Source: Gambelia wislizenii | Taxonomy: Eukaryota > Chordata > Lepidosauria > Squamata > Crotaphytidae | Direction of reading: 5' to 3' | NCBI GenBank assembly: GCA_030847615.1 | Contig: JAUMIR010000005.1 | Span: forward strand, 245,062,645 to 245,126,644 | DNA: 64,000 bases | Part shown: positions 22,115 to 33,902 of the stretch, in pieces | How positions within the stretch are numbered: the stretch's first letter is position 1 | How the letters are laid out: each line of letters starts with the position of its first letter | The notes under the pieces: model-generated | Database searches by the model: none | What the model saw: the letters and a program-made list of their open reading frames with translations, nothing else | What the model was told of the DNA's origin: nothing | Position numbers and translations under genes: made by a program

Positions 22115-22645
22115 TGCTGTGGGTCAGTCTAGCTCAGCATTCTGTCTACAAATAGCAGCCGGTCTGGTGCCACAGATGAGTTCACAAGCAGAATGTGAAC
22201 AGGGGGTCTCCATTTCTGGTTGTACATCCCCAGCACATTAGGATCAGATATTAAGCATCTGAAAATAGAGCATTTACTTTCGCCTTGCCTATCGTGGCTA
22301 GCTACCATTGTGACTGTCTTCTGTGTAATACATTAAACCAGTGTAATGCATTAAACCAGGTCCAGCAATTATTACAGTATTTTTTTCCAGTGTGCTAAGG
22401 ACTTGTACCACATTTGTTTCCATTGGCTACAGTTGCTTCTTTCCTTGCTGGAAACTCACCAGGTACTGGCAGCTGATGGCTTATGGACTGGCACCACCAT
22501 TTTTGGGTTCAGGGACCACCGTAATTCACACTGTACTAAGCAACTTTTTAAAAAGCCATTTATTGTGGTGACCATCACAGTATCTGTTGGCAATAAGTTC
22601 CATCGTTTAATTATGCCATGTGGGAAGAATCTTAAACTTAAACCT
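22115..22645 (-). mobile_element. Old CR1/L3-like LINE 3' region
   Basis: GGGTCAGTCTAGCTCAGCAT is followed by CACATTAGGATCAGATATTA, then GTGGTGACCATCACAGTATC and GTTCCATCGTTTAATTATGC. Their order matches the antisense 3' region of an older CR1-related family, whose end is also seen at 35400-35558. It is diverged, and unrelated-looking bases lie between the two blocks. Borders are approximate. Confidence 0.55.
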
Positions 22646-22748
22646 AGCCTGATTCTGACAGTGACATATGCCTATAAGTGTTCCCGTATGTTCTGTTATT
22701 GTTTCGTATTGAGTGTATTTTAGTGCATTTTAAAAGAAACTTGGTTAG

Positions 22749-23580
22749 AATCATAGAATCATAGAATTGCAGAGTTGGAAGAGACCACGAGGGCCATCCA
22801 GTCCAACCCCCTGCCATGCAGGAAATCTTGATCAAAGCATCCCTGACAGATGGCAATCCAGCCTCTGTTTAAAGACCTCCAAGGAAGGAGACCCCACCAC
22901 GCTCCGAGGGAGTGTGTTCCACTGCCGAACAGCTCTTACTGTCAAAAAGTTCCTCCTCATGTTGAGGTGGAACCTCTGTTCCTGGAGCTTGCATCCATTG
23001 CTCCGTGTTCCAGTCTCTGGAGCAGCAGAAAACAAGCCTGCTCCATCCTCAGCGTGACATCCCTTCAAATACTTAAACAGGGCTATCATATCACCTCTTA
23101 ACCGTCTTTTTTCCAGGCTAAACATACCCAGCTCCCTAAGTCTCTCCTCATAAGGCATCGTTTCCAGACCTTTCACCATTTTAGTTGCCCTTCTCTGGAC
23201 ACGCTCCAATTTGTCAATATCCTTTTTGAATTGTGGTGCCCAGAATTGGACACAGTATTCTAAGTGAGGTCTGACCAAGGCAGAATAGAATGGCACTATT
23301 ACTTCCCTTGATCTAGACACTATACTTCTATTGATACAGCCCAAAATCGCATTGGCCTTTTTAGCTGCCGCATCACATTGTTGACTCATGTTCAACTTGT
23401 GGTCTACTAGGACTCCTAGATCCCTTTCGCACGTAGTCTCATTCAGCCAGGTCTCTCCCATCCTATATCTATGCATTTCATTTTTCTGCCCTAAATGCAG
23501 TACTTTACATTTCTCCCTATTGAATTTCATTTTGTTAGCTTTGGCCCAGCTCTCCAGTCTATCCAGGTCGTTCTGAATTA
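22749..23580 (-). mobile_element. CR1 LINE, 5' truncated, with long open C-terminal ORF
   Basis: The 3' end is at 22749 (repeated AGAATCATAG). The minus frame from about 23577 to 22832 is open for more than 232 codons. It encodes the C-terminal part of the CR1 ORF2 protein, past the catalytic reverse transcriptase motifs: [51 protein letters not shown] and [16 protein letters not shown]. The YADD-type catalytic box lies upstream and is missing, so this copy cannot move by itself. The unbroken frame suggests fairly recent insertion. It shares the [15 protein letters not shown] subfamily signature with 39122-39698. Confidence 0.95.
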
Positions 23581-25813
23581 TACTCTTTATACTGATTATA
23601 CTCTGATTATACTCTTTATGTTATCACTTTTGGCTGCTCTTTTTTTAAATCATTCGGATCAGTTGATTTTTTTAAAAAAAAACCTTTTAATCTGCTAAGT
23701 ACATCCTGATCAATATTTATGAGATCATAAATTGGATTTACAATCTTGTAATTTTAGAGATTCATGTTTATGGTCATTAATGACTACCTCTTAAGCCAGG
23801 CAGTACCTCAGCTGAAGGGCTTCCAAGATGCTACAGATCAGAGTGCTGGGTAATGATGATGAATTAAGCACACTCTCCTGGTCATGGGGCGTGTTGAGAA
23901 AAGCAGCTACAGCAAGACCCTAAGGATGTAACTACATGATGGCTCTTACTCCATTGGCTTGTGGCAAACCATATTTTCCCTTCCTTCAGTAGTCCTCGGG
24001 TAATTTATATTTCAACCAGCCATTTTATTTTATTTTTGGCATAGATAGCAGGAGAAAGCTCTCTTGTACTGCCCTTTCTCTGGCTGCTCTGTAGCCAGGG
24101 TAGTCTTCTCTTTTACAAAACCAGATTTAGAGATGTCTTGCTACAAAATTTATCCCCACATGTTTTCAAGAGCAAAAAAGGGATGAGAATCCGGATGCCC
24201 ACAGCCCTTTAGAATTCCTAAGTTCCTAAGAATAAGTAGCTCTTATTAATGCTTAGTGCAACCTAAATTCAATCACGAGTGGCTTTGGATATTAAGAATG
24301 GTTGCTAGCCACATGTACAGTATCTCTCCTACTTTCACCTGGTAGCGTTTACTGTAATATTGTGAATTGAAGCTGTGCAGGGGAGTTTATGCAGGCTTAG
24401 CTTGCATGTTCAACCTGTACAAGTTCTCCTTTAAATGTTTCAGAAAGTGCTGCCTGCTGATTCAGAAGACACTAGAGTAACATCTGGAGTTGTCTCCAAG
24501 CTTCATCACAGTTTTTCACAGCTGAAATATAAACCAGCAATGACAAGAATCCTCCATATTGTTAAAGAGCAAGTTTTTCAAGGCACATCACAAACACCTG
24601 TGTTAAGTACCTGAACTCTCTACACCCATTCAGGAAACAGAAATCTGTGACCCATATGTGTTCAAAACTAACCAAACCAGATGAAATTTCTTGCAACACG
24701 ACACTTGTATGTGATATACAGATCAAGGATTACTTGACTGGAACAGAAATGTTGGACAAATGGTGGGGCCAAAAAAAATACAGGAGATCAGGCAGCCCAT
24801 GACAAATATTTTTGCGTCACTGCATGCGCGTGATCCCAAGTTAGAATGGTACGTATTGTTTGGAAACTGCTGAGCATCTACTTGCCTCTCTATTGGTGTC
24901 ATGTATGATTAGGGCACTTGACTCACATCCCTTATATTGTGGGTTTAATGTCCTCCTTTTGACCTGCTCCTAAATCTTGCTGCTACAGCAAATAAGGGCT
25001 TAGGTTCGTGTGTATCACTTGTACCACAAAACATGGTGTTAGGGCAGCTCTGCAAAGGCACTCTTTGAAATGAGCCAAAGTGAGCATTTGGCACAGATCC
25101 TCTGTTTCCTCTCCCATCTTCTGTTGTGCCACTTTCCTTTATTTTTGGATTGTAAGTTATATGGGTCTTGTCAGATCTGTTCTTCATAAAGCACCATGGT
25201 TGCTATGTAAACAAAAAAGCTACAACAACAATAATACAATAATAAATATGGAAATACTATACCAACATTTAATGCAAAGGGATCCCCTTGCCATCCCTTC
25301 CAATATCATTTGTACATTTTTGAGTTCCGGAGACAGCATCCAGCTGTATCAGGATAGCATTAGGGAAGTCTCGTTGGTAGCTTTATAGAAAGGATCATCC
25401 ATGCACAGCTCAAGAGTGTTTGTTAATTCAGATTCTTTGCCTCTTCTGCCATTGTTCAGAGGTCTTCTGTAGATATGTATAGTGAATGACATATTAGGGT
25501 CTATATAGTTTTGATTCCAGATTTTACCCTTGGATAGGACAAATCCAAATAGGTGAATGTATCCCTAAGTATGTGCAGAGTGCATTTCCATCACCATTGA
25601 CTAGCTATGGCGAGGCCCAGTACATTTGAGAAATAGCTTTAAGAAAAGAGGCTAGTACTGTATTTATTTTTAGACATACTTGGGCGTGAGCATCTCTTTT
25701 GTTTATTTGCTTGTGTAAAGATTAAGGATAGGTCCAACTGGGTCCTTTTAGACTAGGATTTATTGAGGAATCAACACAAATTGCTCTCTTGCATTTTATG
25801 GGGTTTTACAGAC
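23581..25813. other. No recognised feature
   Basis: A short ATTATACTCT tandem lies at about 23577-23620, next to the CR1 truncation point. The remainder is unique-looking, and no exon or repeat is recognised. Confidence 0.4.
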
Positions 25814-26021
25814 ATCCTTTTAAACTACACAGTTATAGCACTATGATTCCACTTTAATTGCCATGGCTGCATTATATGGAATCCTGGGTTTGTAGTTTGG
25901 TGAAGTCCAAGAGCTCTCTGGCTGACAGTGTCCCTCCCTATACTGCAAATCCCAGGATACCATAGGATGGAACCATGGTAGTTAAATTGTATCATAGTGC
26001 TATAATTGTGTAGTGTGAAAG
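25814..26021. mobile_element. Palindromic MITE (CACACTACAC family)
   Basis: The left arm AAACTACACAGTTATAGCAC is mirrored by AGTGCTATAATTGTGTAGTG. The interior has GGAATCCTGGGTTTGTAGTT and ACTGCAAATCCCAGGATACC, as in the 11.6-12.2 kb copies. Confidence 0.75.
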
Positions 26022-26090
26022 GGACCCAACATCATTGTCATCATTTTGTCACAATCCACAATTTATCAATGTTTCCTCACTTTATTCTTT

Positions 26091-26716
26091 GGTGTTGTTT
26101 AGATGGTGAAAATACTCCTCATAGAATTCACAGGGAATACCTTTTGTCCCAATGAGTTCCCACGGTGATTTGCCGTATTCAAAAACAGGGTGGCCAAAAA
26201 CTATGTGGGAAAAACTTCCACAACTTTCCCCAAACATTTAAAAATAATGTGTAGAATTGTGCATTACTCCCCATTTGGACATCCGATTTGAATCACAGCG
26301 CATTCTTGGAGAGGAGCAGAAGTGGAAATCTAATTGGTTGGATGTGTGCAGCAGGTGGGCTTGCTGGGTGGAAGTGCCATTTTGGAGTTTCACGGTAGTG
26401 ATCATGTGCTTTTTCACTGTGCTGAGGTGACCAAACCACTGTTTTAAGTGGGAGGTTGCACTTGTGCACCCTTGATTTACAGTTTTCAAAAAAATACTGC
26501 CCAGCAGTGGCAACTTATAGAGAATAATAATCCAAGTAAGTCGCTCCTGGCCACCATCTTGATTTGCAGGCATGGCTGCAGGTGAACTTCAAACACAGGT
26601 GGCTTTGCATACCAGCAATTTTGCACACACAAAAAAGTGGACACAAATGAACGCTGCTGCAAATTTGCATTAATGTGCAGCAATCCACATTATATTGCTC
26701 ATCTAGAGACAACACC
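26091..26716 (+). mobile_element. Harbinger-like MITE
   Basis: The left end GGTGTTGTTTAGATGGTGAA pairs with the right end CATCTAGAGACAACACC. Flanking triplets are TTT and TTA. The interior AATACTCCTCATAGAATTC and CAAATTTGCATTAATGTGCA are shared with the copies at 35907 and 41433. No transposase is present. Confidence 0.75.
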
Positions 26717-27046
26717 TTAATAGAGGTAATCTGTTAAGTAGAGGAAATCACAGGAGAGGCATATGTAGGGGTATGTGATAATTTATGACAACATGATCTA
26801 TGGGGGCTAGGGGAGTGGTCTGCTATCCTAACCCCCAGTTTTGCTTGGCCTGCACCTGGGCAGGCAAAAGACCTTTCTCATTTTATTTCTGTACCCCAAC
26901 CATGCTACTGCTGTCCCCTTTAAGTACATTTTTAGTTCTAGTTTTGTCATGCCCCTAAAGGACAGTGTAAGCACAAGCAGTGGCCATAATGGAGTATGCA
27001 AACAGCTTACCGTAATTTATGCTCAGAGAAAACATTTTACACACCT
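26717..27046. other. No recognised feature
   Basis: About 330 bp between two MITEs, with nothing recognised. Confidence 0.4.
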
Positions 27047-27250
27047 GGGACCCTTTCAAGTTACATAATTATAGTACTACAATGCCACTTTAACTGCCAT
27101 GATCCATCCTGTGCTATCCCAGGATTTGCAGTTTAGGGAGGAGTATTTAGAATTCTCAGCCAGGAAGTTCTAGTGCCTCCCCAAAGTTCAAACCATGGCA
27201 GTTGAAGTAGAACTGTAGGGATATACCGTAATTGTGTTGTGTGAAAGGGC
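27047..27250. mobile_element. Palindromic MITE (CACACTACAC family)
   Basis: GGGACCCTTTCAAGTTACAT at the left is mirrored by GTGTTGTGTGAAAGGGCC at the right. The interior carries CCCAGGATTTGCAGTTTAGG. This copy shows that the family's inverted ends extend to GGGYCCTTTCA. Confidence 0.75.
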
Positions 27251-27910
27251 CTCTGAAAAGAAAGAGGCAGAAACTGAAAGAAGATATAAGACACAGGGAA
27301 CTCCAATCTGAATGTGCTATATACTGCTCACTGGTGCAGATGAAATAAAGCAGAGTAATCTCCCCCCCCCCCAAGTGAAAACCTGAATAGGTAAAATGTA
27401 CATTGAAAAGCTGCTGGTAGTGGCAGCAATCATCACCAACATGTAGGGGGTAGAGACAAGTTTTTCCTTGTGTGTAGAAATTCCCTTTGTTCCAAATAGT
27501 CAGCTATTCACACAACCCCAAAAGAAAGACAGTTCTCCAAAGGAACATTTCTCTCATTTTAATGGGGTTTGCCATCTTTTAAATCACCAATATATATAAT
27601 CAGAGTATTAACCAGTTAATTTAAATTTCTCTTAGAGTTGCTCAGTTGGTTATGCCCTTTGTTGTACTTTGTGAAGGCTGCACAGAGTTAAATATAGCAG
27701 AGCTTTTTCAGGACTGCAGTGTGGGTCAATGTGTCATTAAGCAAAATTAGCATGGAAATTAAGGTGAGCAGCCAACTCTTATTTCTAGCTTTGTGCCTGT
27801 GAACATGGTAAATCAGCTCACCCAAGATTTCATATTTAGACCAGCAGTTTGGCCTTCAAGGGGGAACATCCAAGCCTTCTGTACATACACACAGAAAATA
27901 TTTATTAGTG
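27251..27910. other. No recognised feature
   Basis: A C homopolymer lies at about 27361-27372. The rest looks unique. Confidence 0.4.
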
Positions 27911-28133
27911 CTAACCCTAAAGGCACCAGATTCCATCTGATTTTGGAAGCTAAGCAGGGTCAAATCTGGTAAGTACTTGGATAGGGGACCACCGATGAAC
28001 ACCAGGTGCTGTAGGCTGTATTGCAGAGGAAAGAACTGGCAAAACCACCTCTTGAGTATTCCTTGCCTAAGAAAACTCTATGAAATTCATGGGGTCTCCA
28101 TAAGTCAGCAGGTGACTTCAAGGCACACACACA
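27911..28133 (+). mobile_element. 5S rRNA-headed SINE (5S-Deu type)
   Basis: The head TCTGATTTTGGAAGCTAAGC, then AAGTACTTGGATAGGGGACC and AGGTGCTGTAGGCTGT, follows 5S rRNA order closely and includes the internal promoter (A box and C box). The body continues GAACTGGCAAAACCACCTCT and CCTTGCCTAAGAAAACTCTA, and the end CATAAGTCAGCAGGTGACTT is the same type as in the tRNA-headed SINEs. Confidence 0.9.
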
Positions 28134-28369
28134 AAACCCAAATACAATGAAGGACAGACATTCCCCTTGCCTCCTTAATACTATTGTTTGTAAGCCAAAC
28201 AATATGTGACGAGACAGACACATGGATAAAATACACTTCTGCCTTACTCATATAATGCAGAAGAGGAGTAGTCTATTTTTTATTTTATTTTAGTAAGCAG
28301 GAACACAAAGAGAATGTGTGCATAGAGAGAGCAGAGTTCAATTTCTGCTTAGCTCTCCATTATTTTTTA

Positions 28370-28665
28370 GCATTTATGTACCAGCCCGAATCACTTCTAG
28401 TTCCTATCAGTCAATCAATTAAATTATTACTGGGACTCAAGGTGGCTTAACCATTAAAAAGAAATACAAGGAAAATGACATGTAGCTAATGCATTTTTAA
28501 AATCAAGTTTAAAATAGCCTGGATGATGGGACACGCAACAGGACCTTCTCCAAGGATCTCAAAAGTTCATGCTGGCTTACATGGGGAAAGGTGGTCTTTC
28601 AAATACCCCAGCCCCAAGCTCTTTAGTGCTTTGTTGGTGAAAAGCTAATTGAATTGAGCTTCGCA
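28370..28665 (-). mobile_element. L2-like LINE 3' region
   Basis: TGGGACTCAAGGTGGCTTAA begins the antisense 3' end, then CAACAGGACCTTCTCCAAGG and GGTGGTCTTTCAAATACCCC. Same family as 52261-53420. It is truncated and diverged. Confidence 0.55.
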
Positions 28666-28719
28666 TGTTACTAAAACCTCAATGTAGTTTTGCTTTTGTG
28701 GCAAGCTTACAGTAAACCA

Positions 28720-29003
28720 GGGGCCTGGTGGCACAGTGGTTAAATGCCAGTCCTGCAAGTAACCATGTTGCAAGTTCGATTCCAGTGGGCTCCAAGGTTC
28801 ACTCAGCCTTCCATCCTTTTCGTAGGTTGGTAAAATGAGGACCCGGCTTGTGGGGGCAATTAGCTAACACACATTGGAAACTGCTTAATGCAGTGTAGAT
28901 GTGTAAACTGTTATTGCTTAAAACAATTTTTAAACCGCTCTGATAGCCTTGCGGCTGAAGTGCGGGGGATAAATAAATAAATAAATTAAAATAAAATAAA
29001 AAC
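28720..29003 (+). mobile_element. CAGTGGTTAAATG-type SINE, full length
   Basis: A tRNA-like head with A box TGGCACAGTGGTTAAATG and B box AAGTTCGATTCC. The body is GGGGGCAATTAGCTAACACA, and an L2-like hairpin tail (AACCGCTCTGATAGCC, then GCGGCTGAAGTGCGGG) ends in (AATA)n. Four longer copies (28720, 34587, 40705, 49965) and one truncated copy (6935) lie in this window. Confidence 0.88.
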
Positions 29004-29905
29004 AAAGTCTGGCTCTTGGGACCCCCTAGAAGACCTCTCGAGCCCCCAGCCCCATCCAATTTTTTAAAAAATTGGGGGGGGGGTGATTTTCAGGAATTTT
29101 TTTATCCCTGAATGAGCCAAAACAGCCCAAAAATGCAGCATTTCCCCCCAACCCTGCAAAGCCCCCCAAACCTCCCCAAAACACACACAAAAAAAGACGG
29201 CCAAAGTTAAGCCAACATGGCATCCAGAAGTGACATCACGGCACTTTGGATATGCTGAAAGTTGCTGGTGTGGCCTGCTGGACAGGCGCTGGGAGGCGCT
29301 GTCAAATTGCCCCCTCACTTGTGTAGTTGCCCACCCTGCAATAAACACATATAAACATGCTACAGATGCAAACATTCTACTTATTGTCAGAAAGGCACAC
29401 CATCTTTAATATATTTTCCCCTGATGTTCCTAACCCGAAAGACTGAAAGAAAAAAGAAGAGTACTCTTAGCTTGATGCCCACCATTAAAATCATTAAAAC
29501 TGTAGTTGATTAATCTACTGAATAAAATTATAATGGCTTGCAAATTTAACTATGATGGGGGGATGTGAATTCATATAAAACTAAAAATTCCATATAGGCA
29601 GTAACACTGTAGTTCTCTTGTACTGCTTGCTCTTGAATGATTCTGAATGTTTTTTGAAGCCTGGGCAAAAATGATGTGATTTGTGCCCAAAGGTAAAAAC
29701 CACCACAGTGGCTCCATAATTCACTCCATGCACTTGAGGAAGTGGACTATGATAGCTTATGTTGCCACTTCTTTCCTGCTGTTAGTCTCAAAGGTGCTAT
29801 GAAATCCATTTCAAGGGTGTGTGTGTGCAAAATTCTTACTTGGGAGCAATGCCCTCATTCTCTTCCGCCCCGCTGTAGCTACATCCCATCTCTGAGGAGT
29901 CTATG
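29004..29905. other. No recognised gene; low-complexity patch
   Basis: Homopolymer-rich sequence at about 29050-29180 (G, C and A runs). The rest looks unique up to the mariner end. No exon is recognised. Confidence 0.4.
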
Positions 29906-31235
29906 AGGTCTGTCTATTAAATAATGAGACTGCTGCAATAACCTATCTTAGTTTATATGTACAGTATTACAATTCTAATGCTTATCCCCTTCAGTATGCT
30001 CCCTGTTCACACTCACACACCAATACAGTCTTGTTTTCCACTGGTCAAAGGCCTGGAGCAGATCAGTTTCTGACAGATGTTTCAACACATCTGTTGTTTT
30101 ATTCTTTACTGCATCAGTTGATTCAAAATGTGTTCCTATAAGCACCGATTTCACTTTAGGGAAAAGAAAAAAGTTGCATGATGCCAAATCTGGCGAATAT
30201 GGAGGATGTTCAAGTGTAGTAATGTGTTTATCGGCCAACAACTGCTTCACAGAAAGTGCTGTATAAGCAGCCACATTGTCTTGATGAAAAATGAAACCAT
30301 TTCCCCACAATTCTAGCCTCCCCCCCCCGACTCTTACTCTCAGATTTGTCAAAACCTCCTTACAATATTGCTAGTTCACTGTTCTGCCTTCTGGAACCCA
30401 TTCAAAATTATGCACTTGATGTCAACCCCCCCCCCCATGAGTGTGGCTTTGAATATGGACTTGCTTTGATGTGCTGTTTTCATTCTTGATGATGCTGGTG
30501 TTTTCCAGTGCATTAACTCTCATTTTGTCTCAGGATCATACTGGAAGATCCAGGTTCCATCACAAGTGATGATTTTTTGAAAAAGGTTTGGGTCTGCCTC
30601 AAGTTGCCTCAGAATGTCAGTGCATATTTCCTTGCAGCACCCTTTTTGCTCTTGTGCAAGAACTCTAGGGACCATCTTGGCAGAAACTTTTCTTATGTTA
30701 AGATCCTCATGCAAAATATTCCATGCAGTGGCTTTGTCTCCCCCACCCATTGGTTCACGGCTTCGGTTATCATTCAGACACTGAATCAGCAGTCTCCTCA
30801 AACAACTTGGCTGATTTTTACCACAATTTCTTCAATTCTTGAAGTGGAAGGTTGTCCAGGGCGTACATTATCTTCCACATTCTCATGTCCTTCTCTGAAT
30901 CTTTTGTGCCACTCAAACACATGCTCATGAGACATGCAGTCTTCCCTGTAGGTCTCAGTAAGCATATGAAAAGATTCTGTTTGTGTTTTGTTCAATTTTA
31001 CTAAAAAATTCAAATTGACATGTTGCTCGACTTTCAAACTTAGAATTTTTCCTGCACACAACAGACAACACAGCTGCTTAAAATGATGACTGACAATTAA
31101 CTGAACGGCTGATAGTGTTGATGTTTGTCAGGCAGGTTCAGCCATGTTCAAGGTCACCATTCAAGCATTCAAATCCATTCTCTCTGATTTGTCTGAAAGG
31201 TAGAAACACAGTCTCATTATTTAATAGACAGACCT
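29906..31235 (-). mobile_element. Mariner element, near full length, inactivated
   Basis: A 1330-bp Tc1/mariner element. A perfect 27-bp inverted repeat lies at 29906-29932 and 31209-31235; the ends begin AGGTCTGTCTATTAAATAAT. A TA sits two bases outside the left end, at 29902-29903. The transposase is on the minus strand in three frames: N-terminal helix-turn-helix region (31061-30798, FEWHKRFREGHE), middle (30801-30520, CDGTWIFQYDPETK) and C-terminal part (30352-29975, FHQDNVAAYTALS, HPPYSPDLASCNFF). The first two catalytic aspartates are present. The third D of D,D34D reads N. Two frameshifts, one near a 13-C run (about 30424-30436), and the D-to-N change make it dead. Confidence 0.93.
29975..31061 (-). 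pseudogene. Mariner transposase pseudogene
   Basis: This would encode the DDE-type transposase that binds the inverted repeats and cuts at TA. Segments in order are residues from the N-terminal DNA-binding domain (VEQHVNLNFLVKL, GQPSTSR), then the region before the first catalytic aspartate (KMVPRVLAQEQKGC, ADPNLFQKIITCDGTW), then the second and third catalytic sites. The frames change near 30800 and again between 30520 and 30352. The total length is close to the usual 340-350 residues. The LASCNFFLF block has N where relatives have D. Confidence 0.9.
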
Positions 31236-31434
31236 TGGACATGCTGGCGGGGGGAAGGGTCTGGAAATTGTAGTACAAAATAAGTAACTTTTCAGAGCCC
31301 TACCAATGGCCCACACCATTTACCCAGACAGGAAGGCGTTGGTGTTGGAGGTTTGTTTGAAGATTCACTGGATGTATATGAAGGCTGGTCAAGTGACCAG
31401 ATGCAGAAGTTATGGAGTGACCTCAACAGAAGTG
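31236..31434. other. Flank of the mariner; nothing recognised
   Basis: Short unique-looking segment between the mariner end and the microsatellite. Confidence 0.4.
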
Positions 31435-31436
31435 TA

Positions 31437-31484
<48 letters not shown>
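31435..31484. repeat. (TG)n(AG)n compound microsatellite
   Basis: An uninterrupted TG run with one TTTG break passes directly into (AG)n. Confidence 0.9.
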
Positions 31485-31485
<1 letters not shown>

Positions 31486-32211
31486 CTCTGTATCTCTTGA
31501 TAAAACCCCAGGGAGCCTAAGACAGGGAAGAGCAGAAGAGGAGAAGACAGGAGCTTAGAATGTATTTTGTGTATCAAAAGGAATCAGAAGTTAAATGGAC
31601 CTACTGTTTGTTTGACTAATACATAATCTTTAGAGAAGGAAAAATGCTGCTTTGACCAGTGGTACTCAGAGTTTCCTAATTTAGATGAAAGCTGAGACAC
31701 TAAGATACAAGGGACGTGAAACGAAAGGGGACTTGTGCTGTCTACCAAACAATCTGCAAAGTCACCCCAGTTGTACCAGCTCTTAACCTTGCTGGTATCG
31801 TACATCCTAAATAATATTAATGCTGGATACCTGTACAAGAAATTGCATTTCATTTTAATTCAAAGTTGCCAAAACTAAAGCAGAGTCTCTCCGTCTGTTT
31901 TGCTTTAAATTGTTGAACTCCTAATTTAAAAATAAATAAATAAAGATGCTCATGCTCTTGAGGCTTGAAAATATAGTGACCCCACCTTTAAAAAATAAAC
32001 TGAAAAACACATAAGTAATTTATAAATAATACCAGTCTACTAAGCAAACATTTCACATTTACTTTTTCCTGGAAAGAGCAGTTGGTTGTTTGTATCCTAC
32101 TGTTTGCAGGATAATATTTTTTTAAAACCTGTAAAAGTGGCTAAGATTAAACATCTAGTAAGTAAACATGCAACAATACAGTCCTATACAAAGTACCTCC
32201 CACACTGAGGA
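31485..32211. other. No recognised feature
   Basis: AT-rich unique-looking sequence with an AATAAATAAATAAA run near 31930. Confidence 0.4.
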
Positions 32212-32315
32212 GTGGGAATCACAGTTCTCTGGCTGTTATGGGACTGCAACTTCCAACACCAGCTGTGGTGGCTAGGAGGAATGGGATTTGCAGACCAACC
32301 ACATCTGGAGGGGTC
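32212..32315. repeat. Palindromic dispersed repeat
   Basis: GGGACTGCAACTTCCAACAC and GGATTTGCAGACCAACCACA form the two inverted halves around GCTGTGGTGGCTAGGAGG. Confidence 0.55.
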
Positions 32316-32599
32316 ACAGGATTCTCAGCCCTAGTGTACAGGATTGCAGCCAAAGCAGAAGAACAAAAAGCAGTAGAAAGGGTCTTGAATATTATTCAAA
32401 GCATTCAAGGCTATGCATAACAGGGGAGACTGTGCCTGGTATCTACACAAGATAGCAAGGCACCAGGTGCACTTTTCTAGGGAGGGAGTGCCATATCTTC
32501 CATGTCACCACCAAAGAGGCACTGTTTCTGATAACCATCCTCCTAACCTTGAAATGTGGGACACCTTGAGAACTGCCTCAGGCTCCCACACTTCACCTT

Positions 32600-32908
32600 A
32601 GAATTGTAGAGTTGGAAGAGACCACGAGGGCCATCCAGTCCAGCCCCCTCCCACGCAGGAATCACGATCAAAGCATCCCTGACAGATGGCCATCCAACCT
32701 CTGTTTAAGGACCTCCAAGGAAGGAGACCCCACCACGCTCTGAGGGAGTGTGTTCCACTGCTGAACACCTCTTACTGTCAGAAAGTTCCTCCTAATGTTG
32801 AGGTGGAATCTCTGTTCTTGGAGCTTGCATCCATTGTTCTGTGTTCTAGTCTCTGGAGCAGCAGAAAACAAGCTTGCTCCATCCTCAATGTGACACCCCT
32901 TCAAATTA
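32600..32908 (-). mobile_element. CR1 LINE 3' end
   Basis: The antisense 3' end TAGAGTTGGAAGAGACCACG is followed by the last 78 or more codons of ORF2 on the minus strand (32904-32668), ending EVLKQRLDGHLSGML with RRNFLTVRGVQQWNTLP upstream. The frame is open. The element is truncated at about 32908. Confidence 0.92.
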
Positions 32909-33838
32909 TCTTACGTAACAGAATGTATGTAGAAGTAACCTGACATGGGGACCAGTTTTACCATGGACTTCATCAAAGCAAGATGAGCAGTAGAACTGAG
33001 GATAATCTAGCTTGATGACTAGATGCTTGACTCTGTCAGGTCACATAAAGCTAGTTTTATATAGCAGTAACCTCCATGCAGTTACAGCAGGGCTGACCTC
33101 TATATGGCCCCCATTAAAAAATTTTAAACTAACCACCTCCACCCCTTAAGAGCCACATCCCCAAACTGTTTTGAGTTGGCTTTTTCTGAAGCCAGAAGTG
33201 ACTTCTGGTCACTGGCTAAAAAAAACCGAGTCCCCAAAACATGCATACCTAATGGACTGCTGTGGAGAGAAAACAATGAGAAAAATGAGGTAGTATAGCC
33301 ATCACAGCCTCAGTATGAAGAACATGTACAGTAACATAACCACGTGCTAGTTATCTATTTAGTTTTAAAAAGGAGAAAAACACCAAAATTCAGAAGAGCA
33401 GGGATCATCTATTACTGCTACTTCTCACTGCTAGGCTAGTCAATCCTGGTCCTATGAAGTAATTACCTGTCTACACTGTCATACTGCATCTACAGTGACA
33501 TCACTATATTTGCATTTGCTATTACCACAGTTCAGTCTTAATCATCAATGTGTAATTTCCTCCCACCGCCAGAAAATCAATGTCTCCACTAGCTCTATTA
33601 TGAGACAAACTGACACACTAACGATATCATTAAGAGGGCATCACTATGACTTGTGAGGCATTGTAATGAAACACACAGGAAAATGTTTTGTCTGAAAAAT
33701 GCAGAGCCAAAGCTATTTAGGGCTGTAAGTTGTTAATTCTACTAGTAAACAGGGTACCTAAGGTCCCCAACTGGCACATCATGCTCACAGGTGCCTGGTG
33801 CTGTTATAAGCTTTCTCTAGCATCTGAACATTGTGGTA
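32909..33838. other. No recognised feature
   Basis: Unique-looking sequence. I searched it by eye for the next TPT1 exon on the minus strand and saw none. Confidence 0.4.
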
Positions 33839-33897
33839 GGTCAACCCCACACAGTCCATGCTGCAGTAGTCTAAGTGTTGTAGAGAGACCAGGATCT
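33839..33897 (-). mobile_element. L2-like LINE fragment
   Basis: CAACCCCACACAGTCCATGC and TGCAGTAGTCTAAG match the antisense LINE 3' region at 3690-3720. It directly abuts the TPT1-like fragment. Confidence 0.4.
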
Positions 33898-33902
33898 CTT
33901 AC

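Noticed and set aside
1931..28020. Genuine 5S rRNA genes at 1931-2031 and 27911-28020
   Set aside because: Both are diverged and continue into the Deu-type SINE body, so they are SINE heads.
29975..31061. A domesticated mariner transposase gene
   Set aside because: It has two frameshifts, a lost catalytic D, no introns or fusion domain, and still sits between its own inverted repeats.
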